A DNA stretch of 64,000 nt from Medakamo hakoo (GCA_026636295.1 CP089464.1:496001-560000); one strand, 5' to 3'. Counted from the stretch's first letter, positions 51,293-61,639 are shown. Translations and numbers: made by a program. Notes: generated from the letters alone by a model not told the origin.

Positions 51293-52291
51293 TCAAGCCA
51301 GGACTTGGACGGGCTTGGACGCTTTGCGCGACCGGCCGCGCAGCGGCAAGGCGGGGAGAGAGGCCTGCAGTGGCGGGGGTGGCAGTGGCACCGGGCGCAA
51401 GGGCGGCGGGGCCGACCGCTGCGGGGCCGCAGCCGTGGGCGCCGCCGCAGGAGCGGGAGGCGCCTCCTGTCCTTCGCCTCCACCCACGAACAGCGCCACG
51501 ATCTGGGCAGCGCGTTCCACGGCGCGGGCAACCGCGGCTCGCTCGGCCGGCGGCGGCGCGCCGCGGACCGCGGCCGTCGCCGCCACCGCCGTGGCCGTGG
51601 CCGCCACCAGGCCGGACGTCAGGTCCCGCGTCCGCCGCACCCAGTGCGCGCGCACGGCCGCCCACTCGGCGTGCAAGCCTGCCAGCCGCGTGTGGGCGGC
51701 GCGCAGTTCCTCGGCGGCGGCGACGGCGGCCAGGGCTCCCGGCGGCGGCGGCGGCGGCAGCGGCGGCGGCGGGTGGGCTGCCGGCCCGGCAGACCCGCCG
51801 GACCCGCCGCCGGACAGCGCGCCGGGCGGCGGGGCGGACGCGGTACCGCGCGCGACGGCGACCGCCGCCATCAAAGCTGCCGCCGCTTCAGCCGCGGTGG
51901 GCGCCACGCCGGTCGTCGCGGCGGCGGCGCGTGCAGGCAGGATGGGGCCCGCGCGCAGCGGCGGCGGCGGCGGGAGCGGGCGCAGCGGCGGCGGCGGGAG
52001 CGGCACGGACGCCGCGGGCGTCGTCGCCCACCCTTCCTCCCGCCGCGGACGTTTGGCGTCCGGACCACCATCATCACCCGCGGGCGAGGACGGCGGCGCG
52101 GCCGGCGGGGCGCCGTCGCCCGAGTGCGCGTCTCCGGGGCTGCGCTCCCCACCCCCACCCGCCACGGCCGCGCCGCCGCTGCCGGAGCCGCGGTGGCCGC
52201 CAGCCGCGCCGCCCGCCAGGTCGGGCGCGGCCGCGTCGGGCGAGGGCGGTGGGGCGGGTGGGGAGCCGTCGTCCGCCGCTGTGGCGGCCAT
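51293..52291 (-). CDS. Pro/Ala-rich protein with a helical C-terminal part, unrecognised
   Basis: A single exon of 332 residues from the first ATG. The N-terminal half is disordered (Pro, Ala and Gly runs) with a basic patch, DAKRPRREEG, that may be a nuclear localisation signal. The second half is helical: AEELRAAHTRLAGLHAEWAA, VRAHWVRRTRDLTSGL and AAVARAVERAAQIVALFVGG. A nuclear regulator is a guess; no family was recognised. A CTGCAG acceptor-like site lies just upstream of the ATG, so an additional 5' exon is possible. Confidence 0.5.
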   Translation of the reverse strand: MAATAADDGSPPAPPPSPDAAAPDLAGGAAGGHRGSGSGGAAVAGGGGERSPGDAHSGDGAPPAAPPSSPAGDDGGPDAKRPRREEGWATTPAASVPLPPPPLRPLPPPPPLRAGPILPARAAAATTGVAPTAAEAAAALMAAVAVARGTASAPPPGALSGGGSGGSAGPAAHPPPPLPPPPPPGALAAVAAAEELRAAHTRLAGLHAEWAAVRAHWVRRTRDLTSGLVAATATAVAATAAVRGAPPPAERAAVARAVERAAQIVALFVGGGEGQEAPPAPAAAPTAAAPQRSAPPPLRPVPLPPPPLQASLPALPLRGRSRKASKPVQVLA

Positions 52292-52663
52292 GGCGGTCGC
52301 CAGGGCGGGCGGAGGCTGCAGAGAGAGTGGAAGGGGGGGGGGGGCTAGTGTGAGGCCGAGACGCCCCGAGGCGCTGCCCGCAAAAACTCTCTCTCTCTCG
52401 CGCGCGTCCCCGCAGCACCGCGCCCCCAGTGCCGCAACGCACCGAAACGCCCGCTTGATGTGTCGTGAAGACCCCAGCCATTAGTACCAGACCGAAAATG
52501 GGATTGAAAATGGCGCCGCCGCGGCCGCCTTCCGCCCCCGAGACCCAAACACTTCGCGCAGCTGCCGCAAAAAGACGCTGTGTTGCATTTTGCTCTGCTT
52601 TCCCAGCCAGCACCCTCTGCACTGCTGGAACCCTTGCCTCTCTCTCTTGTCTAACACGCACTG

Positions 52664-53647
52664 TCACCCGCCGCCGAGCACTTGGTGCCCGCCCGCCCGC
52701 CCCGCACCCAAACTCCCGCGGCTCGACACGGCCGCCCCCGCCCACCTCGCCCGCTCCGCTTCAAACGCATTTCCGCCACCACCCCCACCCCCACCCTCAG
52801 GCCGCCGCCCAGCCCCGCGCGCCGCCCGGGCCGCGGACACGACCCTCTGCAATGCCGCCACCCGCTCAGCCTGAGCAGGGTTGAACGCGCGCCTCTCCAG
52901 CGCGCGGGTCAGGGCGCCCGTCACGGCGGCGTCGATCGTCGCGCGCGCCCACGCCCGGCCGTACGACGGCGGGGAGGTGAGGTACGCAAACGCGTCGAGC
53001 AGGGCGGACCTCTTGGCCGCTGCCGCTTGGGCTGGGGTCCAAGCCACGCAGCCGGCAGTGACAGCGTCTTTTGCCCGGCCAGGCGCGGCGGCCAGGGCCG
53101 CCAAGGCGGACGCCTCGACCGCGTCGGCGGCGGGGCCGCCGTCCGCGCCCTCCAGTGGCGGCAGCGCCTCCACCGCGGCCGTCAAGCGCCGCACGGCCGC
53201 GGACAAGGCGAAAGAATCGTCCGTCGTGAGGTCGGCGCGCGCGCTCGACCACAGCTCCAGCACCTCCAGGACGGCGGCGGCCGCGGCCTCGCCCTCCTGC
53301 CCGCCCGGCGGCCAGAGCTTGCCTGCCACCCCACCCACCGCCTGGGTGAGCGACGCCGCGGACCGGGCCGCCGCCACGGATTCCGGGGTTTTGCCAGGTG
53401 CCCAGGCCGTAGGAGCGTCGCCGGCCGCCGCGCACAGGGCCCCTAGGACGGCGGTGCTATGTGCCGGGCGCAGGTCGGACGACTCGGTGAGCAGGCGGGT
53501 TAATAAAGACGCGGCTCTTGCGGCCTTGGCCGCGTTCGAAAAGTGAGGGGCCAGGCGACCGAGAGCCGCGAGGACGGCGTCCTCGCTCTCCTCCTCCTCG
53601 TCTCGGCCGCGCTTCTTGGAAGGCGGCGGCGGCGAGGCGCCGGCCAT
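52664..53647 (-). CDS. Helical protein with nuclear-type basic N-terminus, unrecognised
   Basis: A single exon of 327 residues. It starts MAGASPPPPSKKRGRDEEEE, a likely nuclear localisation signal, followed by helix pairs reminiscent of HEAT-type repeats (VLAALGRLAPHFSNAAKAAR, LLTRLLTESSDLRPAH, AVLEVLELWSSARADLTTDD, ALLDAFAYLTSPPSYGRAWA, ALTRALERRAFNPAQAERVA). I cannot assign a family. It is divergent from the small lumen-type gene with only 104 bases between the ATGs. Confidence 0.55.
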   Translation of the reverse strand: MAGASPPPPSKKRGRDEEEESEDAVLAALGRLAPHFSNAAKAARAASLLTRLLTESSDLRPAHSTAVLGALCAAAGDAPTAWAPGKTPESVAAARSAASLTQAVGGVAGKLWPPGGQEGEAAAAAVLEVLELWSSARADLTTDDSFALSAAVRRLTAAVEALPPLEGADGGPAADAVEASALAALAAAPGRAKDAVTAGCVAWTPAQAAAAKRSALLDAFAYLTSPPSYGRAWARATIDAAVTGALTRALERRAFNPAQAERVAALQRVVSAARAARGAGRRPEGGGGGGGGNAFEAERARWAGAAVSSRGSLGAGRAGGHQVLGGG

Positions 53648-53751
53648 GGCGCCGGAAAACGAAAAGTGTTTTGCTCTGAGTCGCACGTCTCCGCCTCTTT
53701 TTCCTCACTCCACCAACGCCACACCAGCACGGAAAAAAAAACGAACGTGAA

Positions 53752-54242
53752 ATGCTGCTCCACCGCCCCTGCATCCGGGCTTCCGCCAGTGGCGGCGAGC
53801 GCCAGGCCTCGCGTTCCGCTCCCGTGTCGCGGCGGTGAGTCCTGGGTCGTGCGAGGGAGGGGCGGCGTCGCGGCCGGAGAGGGAGGGGCCCTGCATGCGA
53901 CGGGGCCCGCTCGCCTCTCACCACCACCCCACCCTCAACCTCCAACCCACGCTCTCCTCAAAAACACGCAGCACCGCCCTGCGGTCTGCCCTCTTGGCCG
54001 CTGGCGCCGCTCTGACGCTCGCCACGCCGTCCCCTGCCTTTGCCCGCAACGCGGAAGCAGCCGCCCAGGCCGCCGCCGCGCGCAAAGCCGCGCTGAAAGC
54101 CGCCATCGACCAGGCCAAGGCGACGGGGCGTGATGCGGGCGAGCCGGAGGCTTTCCAGTCCGCGTCGTCCGTGCCCGAAGACCACTCGCCCAACTCCCAC
54201 TCGCACCAGGATGAGGGGGCGCGCACGACGGGCGGCGGGTGA
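53752..54242 (+). CDS. Small thylakoid-lumen-type protein
   Basis: Exons 53752-53834 and 53972-54242 give 117 residues. The N-terminus is bipartite. A basic, Ser/Ala-rich part (RASASGGERQASRSAPVSRR) is followed by a hydrophobic stretch, ALLAAGAALTLATPSPAFA, with a good AFA cleavage site. The preceding Arg-Arg (SRRTALRSA) fits a twin-arginine thylakoid signal. The mature part would be about 65 residues, helical at first (AAAARKAALKAAIDQAKATG), then polar with HSPNSHSHQDEG. The length and layout suggest a small lumen or photosystem-associated subunit, but I do not recognise the family. Confidence 0.6.
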
Positions 54243-54560
54243 GCGTGGGGGAGACGGAGTGTGTGTGGTCTGGATGGGAGGGAGAGGCAATACCAAGAAA
54301 CGAAGGCGCGGGGGTGTGTTGTTTGGGGGGCCGGGAGGGGAGAGAGAGAGAGTCGTTCATAGGGAGAACCCTGTGCGGGTGGCCGGAAGGGGCCTGGGCG
54401 GGCGGGCGTGTTGAAAAAGCCCCGAGACCCAACCACCCCGCCCATCCATCCCATTTTTTTCCGTTTTTTGCTCTCTAACAAGGAAACGCACGCGCACACG
54501 CGCACACACACACACACACCCACCCGGCGCTTTGGACGCCTGCCCCACGCTCGCCACCCC
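54243..54560. other. Convergent intergenic region
   Basis: Between the lumen-type gene and PP4. Contains a CACA run (about 54489-54520) and a short T-rich block near 54455-54470. No gene was seen. Confidence 0.5.
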
Positions 54561-55716
54561 TCATAAAAAGTAGCAGGGCGCGGGCCGTTTCGCCGGCGCC
54601 GCCCTTGCCCCGCCGCCGCCTTCCTCCTCTCCATCCGGCGCGGCCGCAAACACCCGAAACTCCGGCGTCAGGTCGGCGTCCAGCGCCATGACCGCCGCCA
54701 CGTTGCCGCACCGGTAACAGTAGTTGGGCGCGGACCACACCGTGACGAGGCGGCCCCCAAACATCCAGCGGTAGCCTTCCATGACGAGCTGGTGCGCGCG
54801 CGCGACGGTGTCGAGCCCGTTGGCCGCGCAGAACGCGGCCGCGACGTCCGGGCCGAAGGTGTAGCCCGCCCCTCGCGGGGACAGCCCCCAGCCGGGCACG
54901 TCCTCGGGGTCGGACCACAGCAGGTCGCACATGGGGCCCTCGTGCGGGACTTCCTGCTTGCGGTCGAGCGCGCGGACCGCGTCGAGGGTCGGGACGGCGG
55001 GCGAGAGGCCGCCGTGGACGGCGAGGACGCGGCCGTCGACGAGGGCGGCGAGGGCCAGGTAGTCAAAGGCGTCCGTGCAGTACCGCCACACGTTGGCGGA
55101 CCCGTACTTGCGCACGCACTCGTCGTAAAAGCCGTAGACCTAGACAAGAATGGGGACGCGCAAAAAAAAAATGAGGTGGATGGACGGACAAGGCGGCGCC
55201 AAACACACGCACACACACCCTCTCGTCTCCTCACCTGTGTGATTTGGCGGCTCTCGTGATTCCCGCGGATCAGGGTGATGCGGTCCGGGTACCGGACTTT
55301 TAGGGCCAGCAGCAAGCAAAACGTCTCGACCGAGTAGAAGCCGCGGTCGACGAAGTCGCCCAGGAACAGGTAGTTTGTGCGTGGAGGGGCGTCGCCGACG
55401 CGGAAGAGTTCTAGCAGGTCGTAGAATTGGCCGTGGATGTCGCCGCCTGTTTTGGTGTCGGTGTGTTGTGATGGGCGGCTCAACTGATGAGCGAGAGAGA
55501 GGGGAGCCGAGGGGTGGCGCGAACGAAAAAACGCATCCTCTCCCCTCTCAACTCACAAATCGTGACGGGCGCGTCCACGCGCTGGACGTTGGCTTCCTCC
55601 ACCAGGATTTCTACAGCGGCCGCACACAAGGCTTTGACGGCGGGCTCGGGCAAGGGCTCACACCGGCGCAGGGCGGCGATCCAAGCGTCCAAGTCCAAAG
55701 CCAGCGGCACGGTCAT
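54561..55716 (-). CDS. PPX: Protein phosphatase 4 catalytic subunit (PP4/PPX)
   Basis: Exons on the complement: 55557-55716, 55235-55446 and 54561-55139, giving 316 residues (usual about 305). All metal and phosphate ligands are present: [65 protein letters not shown] and [14 protein letters not shown]. The N-terminal [17 protein letters not shown] and [19 protein letters not shown] closely match PP4 rather than PP2A or PP6. The C-terminus KRPAPCYFL keeps the methylatable YFL ending of the subfamily. PP4 acts in DNA-damage signalling, splicing and microtubule organisation. Both splices divide codons and fit the family exactly. Confidence 0.97.
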
Positions 55717-56356
55717 CGCGGCGGGGCGGCACTCCCGCGCGCGCCACGCGGCGCCCCTCGGAAGGGGCCTGTGAGGGGCGGGCGTGTGTGGACCAGTGGG
55801 CGTGTGTGTGTGAAAAAAAGGAGGGGCGACCACCACCGCCCTGGGGACGAGAGTGCGAGCGTGGCGCAGCGCTCTCCGCCAGCGACGCCCCCCGTCGCGA
55901 GTGTGCGCTGCGCCTGCCCTCACTCCCCTCTTCCCCTTCGCTTGCAGCAGGCTTGCAAACGGTGAGTCGCCCCCCTCCTCGCGCACGGCTAGCGAGCTCC
56001 GCCCCGCGCTCCGCCCACCCCTCTCTCCCGTTCCTCAAGCCGCCTGAGCGCTCCGAGGGAAGACGGCGCGCGGGAGCTCGGCTTCCCGTCGTCCTCTCGC
56101 TTCGGTTCTGCCTCAGGCACAGCCGCCAGCCCGCTCCCCGCCCGTCCAGGGCCCTATCCACGCCTCCGTTCATTGCGTTGCGTGACAGGAGGCACATGCA
56201 CTTGCCGCCCTGCGAGTTTGAGCCCCATCCGACGCCATCCACCTTGGACGGCGGGCCCCTTTTACCTTCGCCGCTCTGCCCGCTCGCGCGCTCCGCCGCC
56301 GACCCCGATCGACGCTCACCCCGCCCCACCCCTCCCTTTTTTCAGGATTGCCCGCC
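55717..56356. promoter_or_regulatory. Divergent PP4 / RPS7 region with RPS7 5'-UTR intron
   Basis: 640 bases between divergent ATGs. A donor AAACG|GTGAGT at 55962 and a TTTTTTCAG acceptor ending at 56345, 11 bases before the RPS7 ATG, outline a probable 5'-UTR intron of 384 bases. The pyrimidine-rich stretch at 55918-55945 may hold the RPS7 start site. Confidence 0.5.
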
Positions 56357-57241
56357 ATGTCCTCCTTCTCCGCGCGCAATAAGATCGTCAAGGAGCGCGG
56401 CGCCGAGCCGGACGCGTTCGAGATGACGGTGGCCCAGGTGTGTTTTTGTTTTGTTTTTCTGTTTGTGCGCGCCGTCGATGGGCCTTGTGCGCCTGCCGCC
56501 GCCGCAGGCACGGTCTTCCTGCGTCGGCCTTCCCGTCCGATGGCGTCCAGGCTGTCGTCTGCACGTCCACGGAGAGTGGCACGCCCAGGCGACGGCCAGA
56601 TGTCCGGCGCCGCGCGCGTCCTCTTCCACCTCCCGCCCACACGGCGGCTGCTTTGATTGGCTGGGTCGCACTCCCTCCCCTTCCGCCGCGCTCACCCGCC
56701 ATCCCGCCCTCCCACACCCACACCCACACCACACCAGGCCCTGTTCGATCTGCAGGCCTCCAACAACGAGCTGAAGGCCGACCTGCGCGACCTGTTCATC
56801 TCCGGCGCGGCCGAAGTTGACACGGGCGCGGCCCGCCGCGCCGTCGTCGTCCGCGTCCCCTTCCGCCTGCTCAAGGCCTTCCACCGGGTCCAGGCCCGCC
56901 TGGTGCGCGAGCTGGAGAAGAAGTTCTCCGGGCGGGACGTCGTCATCGTCGCCGACCGCCGGGTCATGCGGCCGCCGTCCAACGGCAAGGCGATTGCGCG
57001 CCCGCGCTCGCGCACCCTGACGGCCGTGCACGCCGCCATCCTGGGCGACCTCGTCCACCCGACGGAAATCGTCGGCCAGCGCGTGCGCTACCACCTGGAC
57101 GGCTCCCGCGTCCTGAAGGTGTACCTGGACCCGAAAGACCGCAACACGACGGAGGCGAAGCTGGACACGTTTGGCGCCGTCTACAAAAAACTGACGGGCA
57201 AGGACGCGGTCTTCGAGGTCGCGCCCGCCGCGGAGGCTTGA
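56357..57241 (+). CDS. RPS7: 40S ribosomal protein S7 (eS7)
   Basis: Exons 56357-56437 and 56738-57241 give 194 residues, the normal length. The sequence [20 protein letters not shown] is followed after the splice by [19 protein letters not shown], then [59 protein letters not shown] and [19 protein letters not shown]. These are diagnostic of eS7. The 300-base coding intron plus the likely 5'-UTR intron is typical of algal ribosomal-protein genes. The stop reads TGAGAGG like several others here. Confidence 0.98.
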
Positions 57242-57472
57242 GAGGCGCGCGCGGTTTTGAGGGGTTGGGAGGGGGGAGGTGAGGGAGTGGGTGGGGGTGT
57301 GCTTTTCTTTCTGTGTGAAACCCAGAGCGCCGTCGTCGTGCGTTTTTTTTTTCTGCGAGTTACCCTCGTCTCCAGGCGGGGGCTGGTGGTCCCCTGTGGA
57401 TGCGGGGGGGCGAGGCAGTCCTTCGTTCAGTCACGCGCACTTCACACTCTCATCTCCCACACCCCTCCTTCT

Positions 57473-59962
57473 TCACGCCGCGGCCGTGGGCGGCGGCGCC
57501 ACACCACCACCAGCCCGCTGCGTGTGCGCGTCGAACGCGTCCATCCAGTCAAGGCTGGACAGCGGGGGAGGCGGCGGTGGTGGCGCGGTGGCGGGCGTCG
57601 CTGTGGTCGTGGTGGTAGCAGCCGGCGCCGCTCCACTGCCTCCAGCCGGGGCCGGTCCGTCAGTACCTGGAGGTGGCAGCACAGCCAGCGCCGCCACCAG
57701 TCCGGCCGCGGCGGCCGCCTCCTCTTCCTCTCCTTCCGCGACCGCCACCGCCGCGGGCGCGACCGCGGCTGTCGCACTCAACACACCGCCCAACCGCGCC
57801 GGCGGGTCGTCCGCCGGCGGGGCGGCCCAGTCCACAGCCAGGCGCGCGTACGCGGGCACGAGCGGGCCAAAGCCGACCAACGCGGCTTCCTCCGGGAGAG
57901 GGGGGCGAGGAGGCGTGGGTGGTGGCGGTGCGGGTGCCACCTGCAGCGCGGCCGCCACCCGCACCAACGCCGCCAGCGCCCGCCACAGCCGGGCGCGGAC
58001 GCCTGGTGACGCAGACGCACGCAGCAACTCGGTTGGGTTGGCACCTCCGGGCGGGCACGCCATCCAGGCCAGGGCCGCGCCCAAAGACGGCAGGCCGGGC
58101 GAGGAGGCCAGCGCAGACAGAGGGGAGGCGGCGGCGTCAGTCGGCTCCTTGCCCAGCCCGCCCACGGCCGCCCCACCGGCTGCCGCCGCCGCCGCCGCGG
58201 CCGCCGCCGCCGTCAGTAGGACGCCATCCGCTGGCAGCGGGCGAGTGAAGGAGGGCGGGAGGCCGCCGCCCCCTCCCAGCGGCGGCGGCACGAGCGGCGG
58301 GAGGCCTTTGACCGGCGCGGGGTCTTCCGGCGCGCCGCCGCCCCGCCCCAGGTCCGCGACGCGCAGGGCCACCGTCGTCGCGTGGAGCAGGGTCCGCGCC
58401 ACGCGGGCGGCGGGCGGCGGGCCGCCGCACCCGGGGACGGCCGCCGACGCCGGGCCCAGGAAGGAGGACGGCGTGGCGGGCGCGTGCGCGGGGCCACTGG
58501 CAGGCCCGCCACCACCACCGGGCACGCCAGCCACGTCCGGCCGGGCCAGGGCCGCCGCCAGGGCCACCGCGTACGCGCCCGGCGCCTCCCCTACCCAGGC
58601 GTACGGGTCTGGAGGCGGGGGAGGAGGGTCGCCCGGGCTGGCGGGCGTGGACGCGCTCCCCCTGCCCCGCCCGCGCTTGCGGCGGCGGCGGCCGCCGGCG
58701 GACGACGGCGGCCGCCGCGGGGGCGGGGGGCACTCGACCGCGGGCAGGGCCTCGGCCGGCGGCTCGCCGGACACAGCAGGTCCTGGCAGGGCTGGCAGGG
58801 TGCGGACGAGCACGCTGGCGCCGAGCGCCAGGGACGCCGTCCGCACAGCCTTGGCCGCGGCCGCCGCGGACGCGGCGGCCTTGCCGCCGCCCGCCGCCTT
58901 CCTCTCCTTGGCCGCCTGTTCCGCGCCCGCATCCGCCGCCGCCGCCGCCGCCACGACGGCCAGCGCCCCGTTGTTGACCAGCAGCTTCAGCAGGCTGTCC
59001 CGCGCCGCGCCAAAGGGGGCGGCGGGCGGCGGGCCCCCCGCGGCCGCGCCCGCCCGCGCGTACAACGCGGCCGCCGCCAGCACGTCCCGCCGCCCGGCCG
59101 CCAGGCAGCCCAGCTGGTTGAAGGCTTGGCCGCAGCCGGGCCAGGCCGCGACGGCGGACGCGTACGCGTCCTGGGCCAGGCGGAAGTCGGGCGGGCGGTT
59201 TGGGAGCGGCGGGCGCGGGAGGAGGGCGTCGCCCGGAGGTGGAGGAGTGGCGGACGGGCGAGGAGGGGCGGAGCACGACGGCGGCGCGGGCCCGGCCGGC
59301 GGTGACGGCGGCAGTGCGGGTGCCGTGGCCGCGTACCGCATGATGTCGCCGACGCAGACCAGGCACCGGGCGATGGCGACGGACGCGTCGGCGGCGGAGT
59401 GCGGGGGGCGCGCCTCGCGGCGCGCGGCCTCGGCCTCGGCCCTCGCCGCCGCGGACCGGGGCGTCCAGGCCGGCGCGCCGCCGTGCAGGGCTTGGAGTGC
59501 GGCGGCTAGGCCTTCATAAAAGGCGGCGGCCTCGCCCAGGACGCGGCGGTAGGCGGCGAGGGACTGGTGTGTTTTTTGTGTGGGATGGTGGTGGGTTGAT
59601 ACCCCACCGCCTCAGCGTGCGCAGCGCGGCGAACGTGCATTCGTTTCGCCCCGCCCCCCCACCCCTCCTCGCACCTTGTGCAACCCGTCCGCCCTCCGGG
59701 CCGCGTCAACGAGTAGCGCGTCCCGGCGGACGCTGATCTCGGCGTACCAGCCGGCGAGCCACAGCGCCACAAAGGGCGGGCGTTTTCCCGGGAGGCCGTC
59801 GGGCGCGAGGCCGCACGCCGCGTCCGCGTCCGGCTGGGCCAGCAAGAGCGCCCTGGCGGCACTCCGCAGAGCGGTGCGGGCGGCGACCGCATCGGCGTGG
59901 ACGACGCCCTTGGACTTGGCCAGGCTGGTGGCGGCCTCATCGAGGGCGGGGATGGTTTCCAT
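57473..59962 (-). CDS. SMG7: SMG7/EST1-like protein
   Basis: Exons on the complement: 59675-59962 and 57473-59563, giving 792 residues from the first ATG (METIPALDEA). The helical N-terminus continues through the splice into SLAAYRRVLGEAAAFYEGLA. Then comes CLVCVGDIMRYAA, corresponding to the CLIYLGDLARY of the 14-3-3-like fold. The TPR-like block that defines EST1/SMG7 follows: FRLAQDAYASAVAAWPGCGQ, FNQLGCLAAGRRDVLAAAAL, PFGAARDSLLKLL. The remaining 450 residues are Ala/Pro-rich and divergent. SMG7-type proteins bind phosphorylated UPF1 in nonsense-mediated decay. Related EST1 proteins act at telomeres, so the precise role is open. Identification rests on the N-terminal half. Confidence 0.75.
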
Positions 59963-60314
59963 TTGCGCTCGCTTCCACGCGCGCCCAGCGCGAAAGTTCG
60001 CACGTCTGCGTGCTCGGCAGGGGTCGCGCCCAGCCTCACTCCACAGACCCAGAAAAGGTGCGTCCTCCAGGCTTGCGGCGTCCGCCACTCAGCCCCACAA
60101 CCCCGCCTCTGGGCGTGTACACACTCGCACAACGCATCGCGGGCGGCACCGTGCCCTATGCAGGCGGTAGCGGGCCCGCGCGGCCAGCGAGCCGCCGCCG
60201 CCGCTCCCCGCTCGATTCAGCTCACGCTCACGTCGGCACCCCCCCTCCTTCCCACCATCCCTTTTCCAGGCCTCGACTTTTTCATTAGGACCGCAGAGCA
60301 CCACATCAGCCAAC
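59963..60314. promoter_or_regulatory. Divergent SMG7-like / RPL18 region
   Basis: 352 bases between divergent ATGs. A GTGCGT donor at 60058 and a CTTTTCCAG acceptor ending at 60269 could outline a 5'-UTR intron of RPL18. No other feature was recognised. Confidence 0.4.
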
Positions 60315-61317
60315 ATGGTGCGTGAAATGAATTTTGGACGGAGGAGCCTTCCGTGCGGGCGTCCCTTTCCAACCTTGCCGCCGCCGGCGGGGCGCGTTTG
60401 GGTTTGGTTTTCTCACGTTTTCACGCCGTCAAACACCAGGGTATCGATTTGGAAGCCGGCGGCCGCAACAAGACGAAGCACCGCACCGCTCCGAAGTCGG
60501 AGAATGTCTACGTGAAGCTGTTGGTCAAGGTGCGCGCGCGGAAAAACGGCGGGGAAGACGAGCAAAGACGCGCGGGCCGCCGCCTCCCTTCAAGACCTCG
60601 CTCCACGCACGCCGTCGGCCTGCAGCCGACCGCGGACCGTCCAGATGTTGCTGAGACACGATGATTCGTGACCTGCCGCGGGAGAAAGGCCGTTGAGATC
60701 CCTGACGGCGCGGCTGTCGCGTCGCACGGCCAGGCTTGCGCGCGGGCGACGAATCGGCCTCCGCCCGCCTCCCCCCCCCCCCCCCCCACTCCCCACTCAC
60801 TCCCCGCCCTCCGTCGTCCAATCCACCCCCCCCCCCCTCCCGACAGGTCTACTCCTTCCTGGCCCGCCGCACCGACTCCAAGTTCAACGCGACCGTCCTG
60901 AAGCGCCTGTTCATGTCCCGCACCAACCGCCCGCCGCTGTCCCTCTCCAAGCTGGCCGGCTTCATGAAGGGCAAGGAGGGCGCGACGGCCGTGCTGGTCG
61001 GCACGGTCACGGACGACGCCCGCCTGTTCGAGGTGCCCAAGCTGCGCGTCGCGGCCCTGCGCGTCACGGAGACGGCGCGCGCCCGCATCCTCGCGGCCGG
61101 CGGCGAGATCCTGACGCTGGACCAGCTGGCGCTGGCCGCCCCCACCGGGTCGGGCTGCGTCCTGCTGCGCGGCCCTAAAAACGCGCGCGAGGCCGTGCGC
61201 CACTTTGGCCCCGCGCCGGGCGTGCCGCACTCGCACACCAAGCCGTACGTGCGCGGCAAGGGCCGCAAGTTCGAGAAGGCGCGCGGCCGCCGCAACTCGC
61301 GCGGGTACAAGGCGTGA
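60315..61317 (+). CDS. RPL18: 60S ribosomal protein L18 (eL18)
   Basis: Exons 60315-60317, 60440-60529 and 60847-61317 give 187 residues, the normal length. The first coding exon is just the ATG, followed directly by GTGCGT. After the splice the protein continues [20 protein letters not shown], restoring the universal MGID start. Then [100 protein letters not shown] and [16 protein letters not shown] match eL18 throughout. Intron 2 carries two pure C-tracts (17 and 12) before its acceptor. Confidence 0.98.
60771..60787 (+). repeat. C17 homopolymer in RPL18 intron 2
   Basis: Seventeen Cs, followed by a second C12 run at 60826-60837 just before the CGACAG acceptor. Together they replace the usual T-containing polypyrimidine tract. 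Confidence 0.9.
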
Positions 61318-61639
61318 AGCAGGGGGGAGAGAGGGAGGAAGAAGCCCTTTTTCTTCTTTTGCTGCGCGTTTGTTTTTACCGTGTTGGGGAAGCGTGTCGG
61401 GGAGGAGAGAGTGTTCTGCTGGGTTTGGCGTGCAAAAAAGACGAGTCTACTTTTTGTGGCGTCAGGTCTTTGGACAAGAGAAACAGAGCGCTGGGTAGAT
61501 GGCGAGGCAGAGACGCATTTGCCGCACGCAAAAAAACGTGGAGGGGCACGGGTCCGCCCCGCTTTTGTCGCTCGCTGACCCGCTAGGACTGTATCCAGGC
61601 GTCTCCTGCCCCCGGCCCAGGAGCAGCACACCCCTCTCG
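61318..61639. other. Intergenic region RPL18 to TAF9
   Basis: 322 bases between same-strand genes. Relatively AT-rich near 61345-61480, consistent with the RPL18 3' UTR and the TAF9 promoter. No gene was seen. Confidence 0.5.

Noticed and set aside
54561-55716. PP2A or PP6 catalytic subunit.
   Set aside because: The N-terminal block [19 protein letters not shown] and [17 protein letters not shown] fit PP4 best, with a PAPCYFL-type end.
60315-61317. First taken for ribosomal protein L6.
   Set aside because: The ordered blocks [24 protein letters not shown] and [12 protein letters not shown] belong to L18, and the spliced length of 187 fits L18.
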